From JAWWBG01 sp033721095 (lineage in GTDB: Bacteria > Actinomycetota > Nitriliruptoria > Nitriliruptorales > Nitriliruptoraceae), in contig JAWWBG010000011.1 of the NCBI GenBank assembly GCA_033721095.1, positions 1 through 24,315 of the forward strand: 24,315 nucleotides of DNA. The letters run 5' to 3'. Positions 6,715 through 14,403 of the stretch are shown here, piece after piece; position 1 is the stretch's first letter, and each line of letters begins with the position of its first letter. Below the pieces are notes generated by a model that was not told where the DNA came from, made no database searches, and saw nothing but the letters and a program-made list of their open reading frames with translations. The position numbers and the translations under genes were made by a program.

Positions 6715-7957
6715 CGCCCCACACGTCGACCCCGGCGCCAGCCTGGGCGGCGTGGTCCGACGCGGGCGGCGGCGCACACGGTTCCAGCGGGCCGCCACCA
6801 CCGGCGCCGGACTGCTGCTGCTGGGAGGGACGGCGGCCGCCCTGCCCATGGTGGTCGGAGCGCAGACTCCCACGCCGGCGATCCTCCACGAGGGAGGTAC
6901 CGGTCCGGGCGCGGGCGACGACTCGGTTGACCACGCCGACAAGCTCGAGGGAGCAACGCTGCTCGAAGTCGGCGACGGCAAGGGTGATGCCGCAGCGGAC
7001 GACAAGGCGACGGAGCCCCTCGCGGAGAAGACCCTCGAGCCCAAGCCCGAGCCAGAAACCAAGCCCGAACCCAAGCCCGAACCCAAGCCGGAGCCCAAGC
7101 CCGAGCCGGCGCACGAGTTCACGGCACACCAGGTGCACGCGGTCGTCGAGGGCAACCCGCCGTCCAACGCCTACTGGGGCACCGGGACACCGGGCGACAG
7201 CATCCTCGTCTGGTCCGAGTTCGGGGCCGCCGACGGCAAGGTCGGCGAGAACGGCGAATGGGAGATCCACGTGACGTTCGCCGCCCAGCCACCCGGTACG
7301 ACCAAGTCCTTCGCGGTCAAGGCACTGAACAAGTCGACGGACGTCAAGCACTGGTTCGAGGTCACCTCGCACCACACCGGCAACCCGGCGCACGCCTTCA
7401 CCGCAAACCAGGTCCATGACAACATCGAGGGCGACCCGCCGACAAACGGCTACTGGGGCAGCGCGAAGCCCGGCGACACCGTCACGATCTGGAACCACCA
7501 CGCCGAGCAGTGGACCGAGCTCGGGACGGCGACAGCCAATGGCAGCGGCGACTGGGAGATCCAGGTCTCCTTCGGGCACCTGCCTGCCGGCACCGTCGCC
7601 ACCGAGGTCAAGGCCCGCAACAACCACACCAACGAGGTCGTGTGGTTCGAGCTCCAGGTGACCAACCACGGTGGTGAGGAGCCCGTCGCGTTCAGTGCCC
7701 AGCAGCAGTACGGCACGTGCAGCGAGCCGATTCCCTACGAGGTGTTCTTCGGCGCGGCCGATCCCGGCGACAAGATCAAGGTCTGGGCCGAGTACCTGGC
7801 CGAGCCGGCGTACGCCATTGCCGACGAGTCGGGCAACTGGGAGCTCCGGGTCGAGTTCCCGGACGCACCCCGCGATGTGACCTTCGACGTGCACGTCAAG
7901 CACGTGCCCACCGGTGAGACCGTGACGTTCGACTTCACCGCGACGAGCCCCGAGTGA
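6677..7957 (+). CDS. Membrane-anchored surface protein with three Ig-like repeats, sigma-linked
   Basis: A 426-aa protein of unassigned family. Layout: basic cytoplasmic N-terminus (1-39, VVRRGRRRTRFQR), one membrane helix (about 40-61), an acidic segment (70-118), a Lys-Pro-Glu-Pro stalk (121-144), then three similar domains at about 145-236, 238-332 and 337-426. Each repeat has PGD-(S/T/K)-I/V-x-V/I-W, later G-x-W-E-(I/L)-x-V, and ends in a beta-strand pair, like bacterial Ig or adhesin modules. The ATG at 6677 follows GGAAGGAG (spacing six) and lies inside the sigma gene. The topology (short cytosolic part, one helix, large outside part) would suit an anti-sigma or sensor role, but no ZAS zinc motif (HxxxCxxC) is present. 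It may instead be a surface protein made on command of the sigma factor. Confidence 0.75.
   Translation: MPLDKQLQQLTSDAPHVDPGASLGGVVRRGRRRTRFQRAATTGAGLLLLGGTAAALPMVVGAQTPTPAILHEGGTGPGAGDDSVDHADKLEGATLLEVGDGKGDAAADDKATEPLAEKTLEPKPEPETKPEPKPEPKPEPKPEPAHEFTAHQVHAVVEGNPPSNAYWGTGTPGDSILVWSEFGAADGKVGENGEWEIHVTFAAQPPGTTKSFAVKALNKSTDVKHWFEVTSHHTGNPAHAFTANQVHDNIEGDPPTNGYWGSAKPGDTVTIWNHHAEQWTELGTATANGSGDWEIQVSFGHLPAGTVATEVKARNNHTNEVVWFELQVTNHGGEEPVAFSAQQQYGTCSEPIPYEVFFGAADPGDKIKVWAEYLAEPAYAIADESGNWELRVEFPDAPRDVTFDVHVKHVPTGETVTFDFTATSPE
7037..7108 (+). repeat. Lys-Pro-Glu-Pro codon repeat (stalk)
   Basis: A 72-bp tract built from CCC/AAG/CCC/GAG-type units encodes residues 121-144 of the surface protein, mostly (Pro-Lys-Pro-Glu)n. 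Such rigid charged proline stalks span the cell wall. Copy number could vary by slippage. Confidence 0.8.
7109..7954 (+). repeat. Three tandem Ig-like domain repeats within the surface protein gene
   Basis: Three units of about 90 codons. Units 1 and 2 are close (AHEFTAHQVHAVVEGNPPSN against AHAFTANQVHDNIEGDPPTN, then YWG-x3-PGD and WFEV/WFEL). Unit 3 is more diverged (VAFSAQQQYGTCSE, then FFGAADPGDKIKVW). This pattern suggests duplication of one domain with an older third copy. Confidence 0.8.
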
Positions 7958-7966
7958 GGCGAGCCC

Positions 7967-8992
7967 TCAGATCGCCGCGACCGCGGGTGCGCCGGTGTCG
8001 CCGTTCGCCAGACAGCAGTGCCCCTCGCAGCTGGGTTGACCGACCGGTTCGTCGAGGGACGCGCTCGGACGACCGGTGACGGCGCTCCGCAACCGGTCCA
8101 CGAGCGCGTCGACGAAGGCGGGATGGGTGCCGACGGTGCCGGCCCGCGTGAGCGCGATCCCGTGCTCCCGTGCTGTTTCGGCCGCCTCGACGTCGAGGTC
8201 CCAGATCACCTCCATGTGATCGGACACGAAGCCGATCGGGACCAGCACGACGTCGCGGACGTCCTCCTCGGACCAGGCCGCGAGGACGTCGTTCACGTCC
8301 GGCTCGAGCCATGGGGTCGCCGGTGAACCGCTGCGAGAGCACCAGGCGACCTCGTGCTCGATCCTGTGCCCGAGTCGGTGAACGACTCGCCGCGACGCGC
8401 TGGCCACCTGGTCGGCGTAGGAGCTGGCGTCCGCCATCGCCGTCGGGATCGAGTGGGCGACGAAGAGCAGGCGTGGAGTTGCCCGGCCGCCGGGGTGCTC
8501 ACGCAGCGCGACACGTACTCGGTCCGCCTGGGCCTCGATGAACCCGGGATGATCGTGGAAGGGACGGATCTTGACGATCTCGACCGCGCCGCCGGCGTCC
8601 TCGGCGGCTCGGGCGAGGTCCTCGCGATACTGCCGGCACCCCGACCACGAGGACCAGGCCGACGTCGCGACCGCGACAACGCGATGGTGGCCATCGGCGG
8701 CGAGCGCGCGGACGACGTCGGCCAACAGCGGATGCCAGTTGCGGTTGCCCCAGTACAGCGGCTGTTCGAGGCCCGCCGCGTCCAGTGCGGGCCGAAGTGC
8801 GGCCAGGAGTGCACGGTTCTGGTCGTTGATGGGAGAGCGCCCGTCGAAATGGAAGTAGTGCTCGGCGACGGCGGCCAGGCGTCCGTCCGGGACGCCGCGC
8901 CCGCTCGTGACGTTGCGCAGGAACGGCATCACGTCGTCGGGCCCCTCGGGACCCCCAAACGAAACCAGCAACAGTGCCGAGCTCTCAGCCAT
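7967..8992 (-). CDS. hemH: Ferrochelatase (coproporphyrin ferrochelatase type)
   Basis: A 341-aa cytosolic enzyme that inserts Fe2+ into a porphyrin, in actinobacteria coproporphyrin III in the coproporphyrin-dependent haem pathway. Conserved parts: LLLVSFGGPEGPDDVMPFL at the start, the catalytic His H180 in LLFVAHSIP, and SDHMEVIWDLD with E261. Four cysteines fit the [2Fe-2S] ligands of actinobacterial ferrochelatases: C119 in WSGCRQYRED, and C322, C326 and C327 in SCEGHCC near the C-terminus. The ATG at 8992 overlaps the end of the upstream transporter gene by eight bases, so expression is coupled. It converges with the Ig-repeat gene (9-bp gap). Confidence 0.93.
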   Translation of the reverse strand: MAESSALLLVSFGGPEGPDDVMPFLRNVTSGRGVPDGRLAAVAEHYFHFDGRSPINDQNRALLAALRPALDAAGLEQPLYWGNRNWHPLLADVVRALAADGHHRVVAVATSAWSSWSGCRQYREDLARAAEDAGGAVEIVKIRPFHDHPGFIEAQADRVRVALREHPGGRATPRLLFVAHSIPTAMADASSYADQVASASRRVVHRLGHRIEHEVAWCSRSGSPATPWLEPDVNDVLAAWSEEDVRDVVLVPIGFVSDHMEVIWDLDVEAAETAREHGIALTRAGTVGTHPAFVDALVDRLRSAVTGRPSASLDEPVGQPSCEGHCCLANGDTGAPAVAAI

Positions 8993-9929
8993 CGCGGACG
9001 AGCACCTCGAACTCCGGCTCGGGCCCGCCAGCCGGCAACGACTCTCGTTGCGCCAACCAGATGCCGCTGATGATGATGCCGAGCCCGACGATCACGTTGG
9101 CGCCGAAGCGCTCGCCGAGGACGACGGCGCCGGCGGTGAGCCCCACCACCGGGATGAGGTAGGTGACCAACGTCGCCGAGGTCGGCCCGACGCGTTCGAG
9201 CAGCTCGTAGAACGCCACGAACGCGAGCCCGGTCCCCAGCGCGCCGAGCCCGACCAGGGCGCCGGCGCTGTCGAGCTCGAGCCCGGTCGGCAAGCCGCTG
9301 AACGCAAGGGCGGCGATCGTGGTCACGACCGCCGACACGAGGATCTGGCCGGCGGCCACGTCGAGTGCGCCGAGACGACCGCTGACGTGCCGCTTGGCGT
9401 AGACCGTCCCGATGCCGTAGAGGATGGTTGCCGCGACCACGGCCAACGTCGCGAGCGTGTCCCCACCGGAACCGAGCTCGCTCCAGACCGCGACGACCGT
9501 GCCGCCGAGCGCCAGGAACAGGCCGGCGACCCGATGGACGGTGAGTCGCTCGATGCCGACTGCCACCGCAACGACGAGCGTCATGCTCGGGACGAGCGCG
9601 TTGAGGACCGACGCGAGCCCCGACGAGATGTCCTGTTCCGCCCAGGCCAACAGCAGCCACGGGAGCATGTTGGACATCAGCCCGATGATGGCCAGGTGCT
9701 TCCAGAGCGCTCGGTCGGTTGGCAGCCGACGGCCGCGCGCCACCAGGATCACGGCGAGGACGCCGGCGCCGATCGACGTGCGTCCGGCCACGACCCACAA
9801 CGGTGAGACGTCCGTCACGGCGACCTTGATGAAGAGGAACGACACGCCCCACATGAGCGCCAGCGCCAGGACCAGGGCAACGTCCGTTCCCGAGAACGTC
9901 GAACGCGTCGAGTCGGTGCGGACGGGCAT
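8985..9929 (-). CDS. EamA/DMT-superfamily transporter
   Basis: A 314-aa inner-membrane protein with about ten hydrophobic helices in two EamA halves (about 10-140 and 150-295). The first half begins DVALVLALALMWGVSFLFIKVAV, with the family W-G-S/F-F pattern; the second contains GLGALGTGLAFVAFYELLERVG and TYLIPVVGLTAGAVVLGERF, the typical P-V-E/G motif region. These proteins export or exchange metabolites (amino acids, nucleotide sugars, cofactors); the substrate is unknown. ATG 9929 is preferred, as the 15 residues from an ATG at 9974 are proline-rich and unconserved. A TTGACA-type promoter lies at 10044-10015. Its stop lies inside the ferrochelatase start region, so a haem-related substrate is conceivable, though this is only inference. 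Confidence 0.88.
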   Translation of the reverse strand: MPVRTDSTRSTFSGTDVALVLALALMWGVSFLFIKVAVTDVSPLWVVAGRTSIGAGVLAVILVARGRRLPTDRALWKHLAIIGLMSNMLPWLLLAWAEQDISSGLASVLNALVPSMTLVVAVAVGIERLTVHRVAGLFLALGGTVVAVWSELGSGGDTLATLAVVAATILYGIGTVYAKRHVSGRLGALDVAAGQILVSAVVTTIAALAFSGLPTGLELDSAGALVGLGALGTGLAFVAFYELLERVGPTSATLVTYLIPVVGLTAGAVVLGERFGANVIVGLGIIISGIWLAQRESLPAGGPEPEFEVLVRDG

Positions 9930-10014
9930 GGAGCGGTCACCAGGGGGAGGAATCGGACGGTACCGAGGCCCCAACGTCGGCCTGCGCGCACGGCTTCCCG
10001 GCCACCGAGCCGCC

Positions 10015-10044
10015 GAGGTAGTGATCGGAACCCCCGGCTGTCAA
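10015..10044 (-). promoter_or_regulatory. Sigma-70-type promoter of transporter-ferrochelatase pair
   Basis: On the minus strand, a perfect TTGACA (10044-10039), an 18-bp spacer and TACCTC (10020-10015). The -10 box is imperfect. The predicted start is near 10008, leaving an untranslated leader of about 79 bases to the ATG at 9929. Confidence 0.4.
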
Positions 10045-10120
10045 CCCGGCGATCGAGCGGATCGTGCGTTCGGGGCGGCGACGCGCAACACTGGAGGCCT
10101 GCCCGCCGCTGAGGTCTCCC

Positions 10121-12280
10121 GTGGCTGACGACTCGCGTCGTCTCCTGCTGTCCCGGCTCGTCGCCCTGGTCCTCGTGGTCGGGGTCGTCCCGGGCTTCCT
10201 GGCCATCCTCCAGGCTGCCGAGGACCCCGAGATCCAGGTTGGTGAACCGGCGCCTCGGACGATCCTGGCCCAGACCGCGATCCGCGTCGTCGATGCCGAG
10301 GCAACCGAGACCGCCCGGCGCGTCGCCAGTGAATCGGTCCAGCCAGTCGAGGTGTCCATCCCGGATGCACCGGGTGCGACGATCAGCGCGGTCCGCGAGA
10401 TCTTCCAGGCGGCCCGCGAGGTCCGGCGCCCGCAGGTCGTCGTGCCGGTGGAGCCCACCGAGTCGGCGACCGGGCCCGCCGTCACGGAGCCACCCAGCGC
10501 GCAGGAGCAACAGGCCCAGCTGGCCGCGATGGGCTTCGGCCTCTCCGCCGACGCGATCGCGGCCCTGGTGGCCGTGCCGACCGACCAGCTGGCGACCGTC
10601 GAGGAGGAGACGGTGGCCGTGGCCCGCCAGCTGGCGCGCCTGCGGATCTCCGAGGAGGAGCTGCAGACGGTCCTCGACGACCAGCTGCGGGTGGAGCTGG
10701 CACTTCGCACCTTTCCTGATGACCTGGACGAGGTGCTCGCCGACCCGATCGTCCGAGCCACGTTGCAGCCGACCGTCACCGTCGACCCCGACGCGACGGC
10801 CGCGGCCCGCCAACGCGCCGCTGACGAGGTGGCCGAGGTCGCAATGACGTGGACGCCGGGCGAGCCGATCATTCGGCGGGGCGAGATCGTCGAGCCACTC
10901 GAACTGGCCGCGCTGGACCAGCAGGGGGAGACGGGCACCAGCCCCCTGACGCTGTTCCTCAAGGCCGTGGCGGCGCTGGGCCTGACGGTGCTCGTCCTGC
11001 TGATCTACCTGGTTCGGATGCGCCCACACGTGTGGGCCTCCGGTCGCCGCCTCGTCCTGCTGGCCACACTCATCAGCGCCTATTCGTTGTTGGTCGCGGC
11101 GACGGGGCTGCTCGCCGACGCTGCCGGAGTGGCGTGGTGGTACGCCGTACCGGTCGGGGTCCTGGCCATCCTGACGGCGTTGCTGGTCCATCCCATGGTC
11201 GGCATCGCGATGATGGTTCCGGGCGCGGTCGTCGTCCTGCTGGTCGCGCCCCAGACCGCCGGCCCGGTCGAGGTCTTCGCCGCAACGATCGCGCTGGTGA
11301 GCGTGCCGCTGTTCCAACGGGCGTCCTCGCGCTCCGAGCTGCGGCGCTCGATCCTCGAGCTCTTCGTCGTCTATCCCGCGATCGCGACCGCCCTGGTCGG
11401 CGTGTTCGGCCCCGATGGCCAGCTGGCCAATGCGGCCCTCGCCGGGCTTGCGAACGCGGTCGTGACGGGTGTCGTCGTGCAGGGTGCCCTTCCGTTCCTG
11501 GAGACGATCTTCCGCGTGCCGTCGGTGACGGCCCTGCTGGACCTTGCCGACCGCAACCACCCGCTGTTGCGTGATCTCGAGCGACTCGCGCCGGGCACCT
11601 ACCAGCACTCGGTGGCCGTGGCTTCGCTGTGTGAGCGAGCCTGCCGCGAGGTTGGCGCCAACGGGTTGCTCGCGTCGGTCGCCGCCCTCTACCACGACAT
11701 CGGCAAGGTCCACCGGCCGCACTTCTTCATCGAGAACCAGGTCGGCATCGACAACCCGCACGACGAGCTCGAACCGCGCATGTCGGCGCTGATCATTCGG
11801 CGCCACGTGGAGGACGGCGTCGAGATGGCCACCCAGCACCGACTGCCGCCCGAGGTCGTCGAGTGCATCGGCTCCCACCACGGCACGATGGTCGTCACAT
11901 TCTTCTACCGCATGGCCATCGAACAGGCCGGTGGAGACCCTTCGCAGGTCGACGAGGACGAGTTCCGCTACCACGGACACAAGCCGCGCTCGCGCGAGGC
12001 CGCGATCCTGCTGATGGCCGACTGCTCGGAGGCGGCGACCAGGTCAGCCGCCCAGTCACGGGGTCACCTCGACCGCGACGAGATCGAGACGATGGTCGAC
12101 GGCCTGATCCAGGAGCGGCTCGACGATGGCCAGTTCGACGAGACCGAGCTCAGCCTCGCCGAGCTGCGCAAGGTGCAGGCCAGTGTCGTCGAGTCCCTCG
12201 TGGGGATCTACCACCCGCGCATTGCCTATCCGGCGGCCCCCGCCGGCGCGGACGGCAAGGTTGGCGCCCGAGCGCGCTGA
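10121..12280 (+). CDS. pgpH: 7TM-HD family cyclic-di-AMP phosphodiesterase (PgpH-like)
   Basis: A 719-aa membrane phosphodiesterase. Order: a short N-terminus and first helix (about 7-27), an extracytoplasmic 7TMR-HDED domain (about 35-280), six or seven membrane helices (about 285-470), and a cytoplasmic HD domain (about 485-690). The HD domain has TYQHSVAVASL (first His), YHDIGK with H525-D526, and SHHGT, all expected metal ligands. PgpH of Listeria hydrolyses c-di-AMP to pApA and so affects cell-wall and osmotic control. The GTG at 10121 is chosen because TGAGG lies six bases upstream; a GTG at 10064 would add 19 non-homologous residues. It stands alone, and its stop is 2 bp from the convergent peroxiredoxin. 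Domain order is as in PgpH; activity is inferred. Confidence 0.85.
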   Translation: MADDSRRLLLSRLVALVLVVGVVPGFLAILQAAEDPEIQVGEPAPRTILAQTAIRVVDAEATETARRVASESVQPVEVSIPDAPGATISAVREIFQAAREVRRPQVVVPVEPTESATGPAVTEPPSAQEQQAQLAAMGFGLSADAIAALVAVPTDQLATVEEETVAVARQLARLRISEEELQTVLDDQLRVELALRTFPDDLDEVLADPIVRATLQPTVTVDPDATAAARQRAADEVAEVAMTWTPGEPIIRRGEIVEPLELAALDQQGETGTSPLTLFLKAVAALGLTVLVLLIYLVRMRPHVWASGRRLVLLATLISAYSLLVAATGLLADAAGVAWWYAVPVGVLAILTALLVHPMVGIAMMVPGAVVVLLVAPQTAGPVEVFAATIALVSVPLFQRASSRSELRRSILELFVVYPAIATALVGVFGPDGQLANAALAGLANAVVTGVVVQGALPFLETIFRVPSVTALLDLADRNHPLLRDLERLAPGTYQHSVAVASLCERACREVGANGLLASVAALYHDIGKVHRPHFFIENQVGIDNPHDELEPRMSALIIRRHVEDGVEMATQHRLPPEVVECIGSHHGTMVVTFFYRMAIEQAGGDPSQVDEDEFRYHGHKPRSREAAILLMADCSEAATRSAAQSRGHLDRDEIETMVDGLIQERLDDGQFDETELSLAELRKVQASVVESLVGIYHPRIAYPAAPAGADGKVGARAR

Positions 12281-12282
12281 CT

Positions 12283-12741
12283 TCAGCCAGTTGCCTTCGC
12301 TGCCTGGAGGACGGCGAGTGCACGGTCGGCGTGCACGTCCATGTCGACCTCGGAGGCAATCCGCTCGAGCACGGTGAAATCCGTGTCGATGACGAAGGTC
12401 TGGCGGCGTGGCGGGAGGGGCCCAGCTCGCTTGGTCCCGAAGATCCTGGCGATCTCGCCGGACGTGTCCGCAATGAGGGGATAGTCGAAGTCGTTCTTCT
12501 CGCGGAAGCGGCGCTGGCTCTTGACACTGTCGGCGCTGATGCCGATGCGCTGGGCGCCGGCGGCCTCGAACTCGGCCCCGAGGTCGCGGAAGTGGCACGC
12601 CTGCGCCGTGCACCCGGCGGTGTCCGCCTTGGGATAGAAGAAGAGGACAACGGGCCCATCCGCCAGCAGCCCCGAGAGGGTGATCGTGTCGCCCGAGTCG
12701 GTCGTGGCCTCGAAGTCGGGCACGGTGTCGCCGGTGTCCAA
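12283..12741 (-). CDS. bcp: Thioredoxin-dependent peroxiredoxin, Bcp type
   Basis: A 152-aa cytosolic thiol peroxidase reducing H2O2 and organic peroxides with thioredoxin. The peroxidatic Cys is C44 in KADTAGCTAQACHFRD, with the atypical two-Cys resolving C49 five residues on, as in E. coli Bcp. Also visible: VVLFFYPKAD, GISADSVKSQRRF and the late strand RQTFVIDTDFTVLE. No ATG or GTG is suitably placed. A TTG at 12741 has GAGGAG eight bases upstream and gives the family's usual N-terminus LDTGDTVPDFEA, so TTG is chosen. The gene converges with pgpH and diverges from the first sigma gene. Confidence 0.92.
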   Translation of the reverse strand: MDTGDTVPDFEATTDSGDTITLSGLLADGPVVLFFYPKADTAGCTAQACHFRDLGAEFEAAGAQRIGISADSVKSQRRFREKNDFDYPLIADTSGEIARIFGTKRAGPLPPRRQTFVIDTDFTVLERIASEVDMDVHADRALAVLQAAKATG

Positions 12742-12845
12742 GATGGTCGCTCCTCGTGGAGTCGGGGAGGGTACGAGCACCGGACGGGGCCCCGGGACCG
12801 GGCGGCGCGCGTTTAGCCCCCAACGGCCAAACGCACAAGGGGAAA

Positions 12846-12862
12846 CGTGCGTTCTGCGCACG
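12846..12862. repeat. Short inverted repeat in the sigma-factor upstream region
   Basis: CGTGCG-TTCTG-CGCACG, a perfect six-pair dyad with a five-base centre, 14 bp ahead of the ECF-type -35 box. It could be an operator half-site pair or the foot of a small hairpin; there is no T-run. Confidence 0.35.
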
Positions 12863-12875
12863 CCTGCATGAAACT

Positions 12876-12902
12876 GGAACGGCGACCTGACATTCTGACG
12901 TT
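12876..12902 (+). promoter_or_regulatory. ECF-type promoter upstream of the first sigma-70 gene
   Basis: GGAAC (12876-12880), a 19-bp spacer and GTT (12900-12902) match the GGAA(T/C)-N18/19-GTT consensus of stress ECF sigma factors of the SigR/SigH/SigE type in actinobacteria. Those factors are known to drive group 1 and 2 sigma genes such as sigB. No good sigma-70 promoter is visible in this gap. Confidence 0.45.
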
Positions 12903-13079
12903 TGTTCCTCGGACACTGATCCGCCGCAAAAGGGAAGGTGTTCGGGGTCGTTGTCGGCAGCCGATGCACCAGGTCGGGCGATGCACGCTCGAAACCGGCG
13001 CTGCGGCCGGCGCACGAAGTGAGACGAAGGCCTTCCGTCCGGGGCCAAAAGATGAGACGGTGGGCTCCAAGGAGAACCT

Positions 13080-14246
13080 GTGACCACGCACGCGCCTGAC
13101 CTTCCCACGGCCGAGGTGGCCGTCGCCGAGCTGATCGAGCGATCCGCCGAGCGCGGCTACGTGCTGCTTTCCGAGCTGGTGGCGCTGCACCTGCCCGAGA
13201 TCCACGGCGACACGTGGGTCGACGATGCCACCCAGGAAGCGCGCGTCGCGGGGCTGCAGATCGTCGACGACATCGCCGACGACGTGCCCGAAGGGGTGGT
13301 CGACCCCAACGCGGCACTGACCACCGACCTCGTCCGCCAGTACCTCAACGACGCGGGCAAGCACGCCCTGCTCACCAAGGAGGACGAGGCCGACCTCGCC
13401 AAGCGCTACCAGGCCGGCCTGTGGGCCGACCAGTTCCTGGCCGACAAGGACATGAACCTCACGGCCAAGCAGAAGCGCCAGCTGCGGCAGGTCAGCCGCA
13501 TGGGCGAGGCCGCCAAGGAGCGCATGGTCCAGGCCAACCTCCGCCTCGTCGTCCCGCAGGCCCGCAAGTTCTCGGGCCGCGACCTGGACTTCATCGAGCT
13601 CATCCAGGAGGGCAACCTCGGGCTCCTCCGGGCGGTCGAGAAGTTCGACCACACCAAGGGCTACAAGTTCTCGACCTATGCCGTCTGGTGGATCCGCCAG
13701 GCGCTGCAGCGTGGTGTCGCCAGCAAGGGTCGCACCATCCGCGTACCCGCCCACGTCTGGGAGCTGTCCGGCAAGCTGCGCGCCGCCGAGGTGCGGTTGC
13801 GCCAGTCCCGCGGCACCGACCCCACCGACGAGGAGATCGCCGAGGAGGTCGGGATCACCGCAGACCGCGTCCGCGAGGTCCGCGACGCGATGCAGGAGCT
13901 GGTCTCGCTCGACCGCCCGGTTGGCGAGGACGGCGATGCCACCATGGGCGACCTCATCGCCGACGAGTCCTCGGTCGACCCGGCAAGCACGGCGCTCGAG
14001 ATCGACGCGACCAGCCGGATCGAGCAGGCGCTTGCCGGCCTCGAGGACCGCGAGCGCACCATCCTGGTGCTCCGCTTCGGACTGCACGGTGGCGAGCCGC
14101 TCACCCTCGAGGAGATCGGCGTCCACTTCAACCTCACGCGCGAGCGCATCCGCCAGATGCAGAACCGTGCGCTGGCGAAGCTGCGTCACCCGTCACGCGC
14201 CTCGGACCTGTCCGGGCTGCTCGACGTCCTCGAGCACGCCGCCTGA
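13080..14246 (+). CDS. Sigma-70 family sigma factor (SigA/SigB-like), first of tandem pair
   Basis: A 388-aa group 1/2-type sigma factor. An N-terminal segment (about 10-45, AVAELIERSAERGYVLLSEL) resembles region 1.1. Region 1.2 (TTDLVRQYLNDAGKHALLT), region 2 (about 150-215, IQEGNLGLLRAVEKFDHTKG), region 3 and region 4 (about 320-375) follow. The region 2.4 motif reads YAVWWIRQALQR: Val replaces Thr before WW, and Gln210 sits where housekeeping factors have Thr (E. coli T440). Region 4.2 reads RIRQMQNRA instead of RIRQIEAKA. GTG at 13080 follows AAGGAG at five bases. The differences from canonical SigA suggest an alternative, stress-type factor with shifted promoter preference rather than the primary sigma. 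Confidence 0.9.
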   Translation: MTTHAPDLPTAEVAVAELIERSAERGYVLLSELVALHLPEIHGDTWVDDATQEARVAGLQIVDDIADDVPEGVVDPNAALTTDLVRQYLNDAGKHALLTKEDEADLAKRYQAGLWADQFLADKDMNLTAKQKRQLRQVSRMGEAAKERMVQANLRLVVPQARKFSGRDLDFIELIQEGNLGLLRAVEKFDHTKGYKFSTYAVWWIRQALQRGVASKGRTIRVPAHVWELSGKLRAAEVRLRQSRGTDPTDEEIAEEVGITADRVREVRDAMQELVSLDRPVGEDGDATMGDLIADESSVDPASTALEIDATSRIEQALAGLEDRERTILVLRFGLHGGEPLTLEEIGVHFNLTRERIRQMQNRALAKLRHPSRASDLSGLLDVLEHAA

Positions 14247-14322
14247 GACCGGGACTCCAGCCGACGGACGCGCCGGCACCCTCCCGCGCCTGGGATCCTC
14301 CATCCTGACCGACAGCCGTGCG

Positions 14323-14370
14323 CGTTGGCAGCGGCCCGCGGCGCGACCGGCGGCGGGCCCGCGGCCAACG
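14323..14370 (+). terminator. Strong GC hairpin between the two sigma genes
   Basis: The arms 14323-14339 and 14353-14370 pair almost fully: outer CGTTGGC/GCCAACG, then a one-base mismatch, GCGG/CCGC, a one-base bulge and CCCGC/GCGGG, with a 13-base loop. It lies 77 bp after the first sigma stop and about 35 bp before the second gene's -35 box. With no T-run it is a probable actinobacterial-style (T-less) terminator or attenuator separating the two genes. Confidence 0.55.
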
Positions 14371-14403
14371 GCGGCATGCGCAAGGGCCCGACCCGCGAAG
14401 CGG

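Larger units (their letters stand above)
12742..13079. other. Divergent regulatory region, bcp / first sigma factor
   Basis: 338 bp with no convincing gene; a possible small reading frame (12847-13083) is Arg/Cys-rich without recognisable features and ends across the sigma start. It holds a short inverted repeat at 12846-12862, an ECF-type promoter match at 12876-12902 and the strong AAGGAG (13069-13074) of the sigma gene. If the ECF match is used, the leader is about 170 bases, long for this compact window. Confidence 0.6.

Noticed and set aside
7037..7108. Codon repeat as a CRISPR-like array
   Set aside because: Units are short, contiguous, in frame and encode a regular Lys-Pro-Glu-Pro stalk; no spacers.
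7955..7969. TGAGG-CGAGC-CCTCA hairpin at the convergent stops as a terminator
   Set aside because: Facing TGA stops are complementary by nature; only two extra pairs and no T-run remain.
10027..10053. GGAACC...CGAT as an ECF promoter for pgpH
   Set aside because: The -10 part does not match GTT or CGTC and the fit depends on choosing the spacer.
9815..11980. A 721-codon open frame on the minus strand opposite pgpH
   Set aside because: It is antisense to a well-supported gene, its product is Arg/Asp/Gly/Gln-rich without domains, and such long mirror frames are common at this GC content.
12847..13083. Small plus-strand frame of 78 codons before the first sigma gene
   Set aside because: No ribosome site, Arg-rich composition, and it runs through the sigma gene's Shine-Dalgarno sequence and start; more likely untranslated leader.
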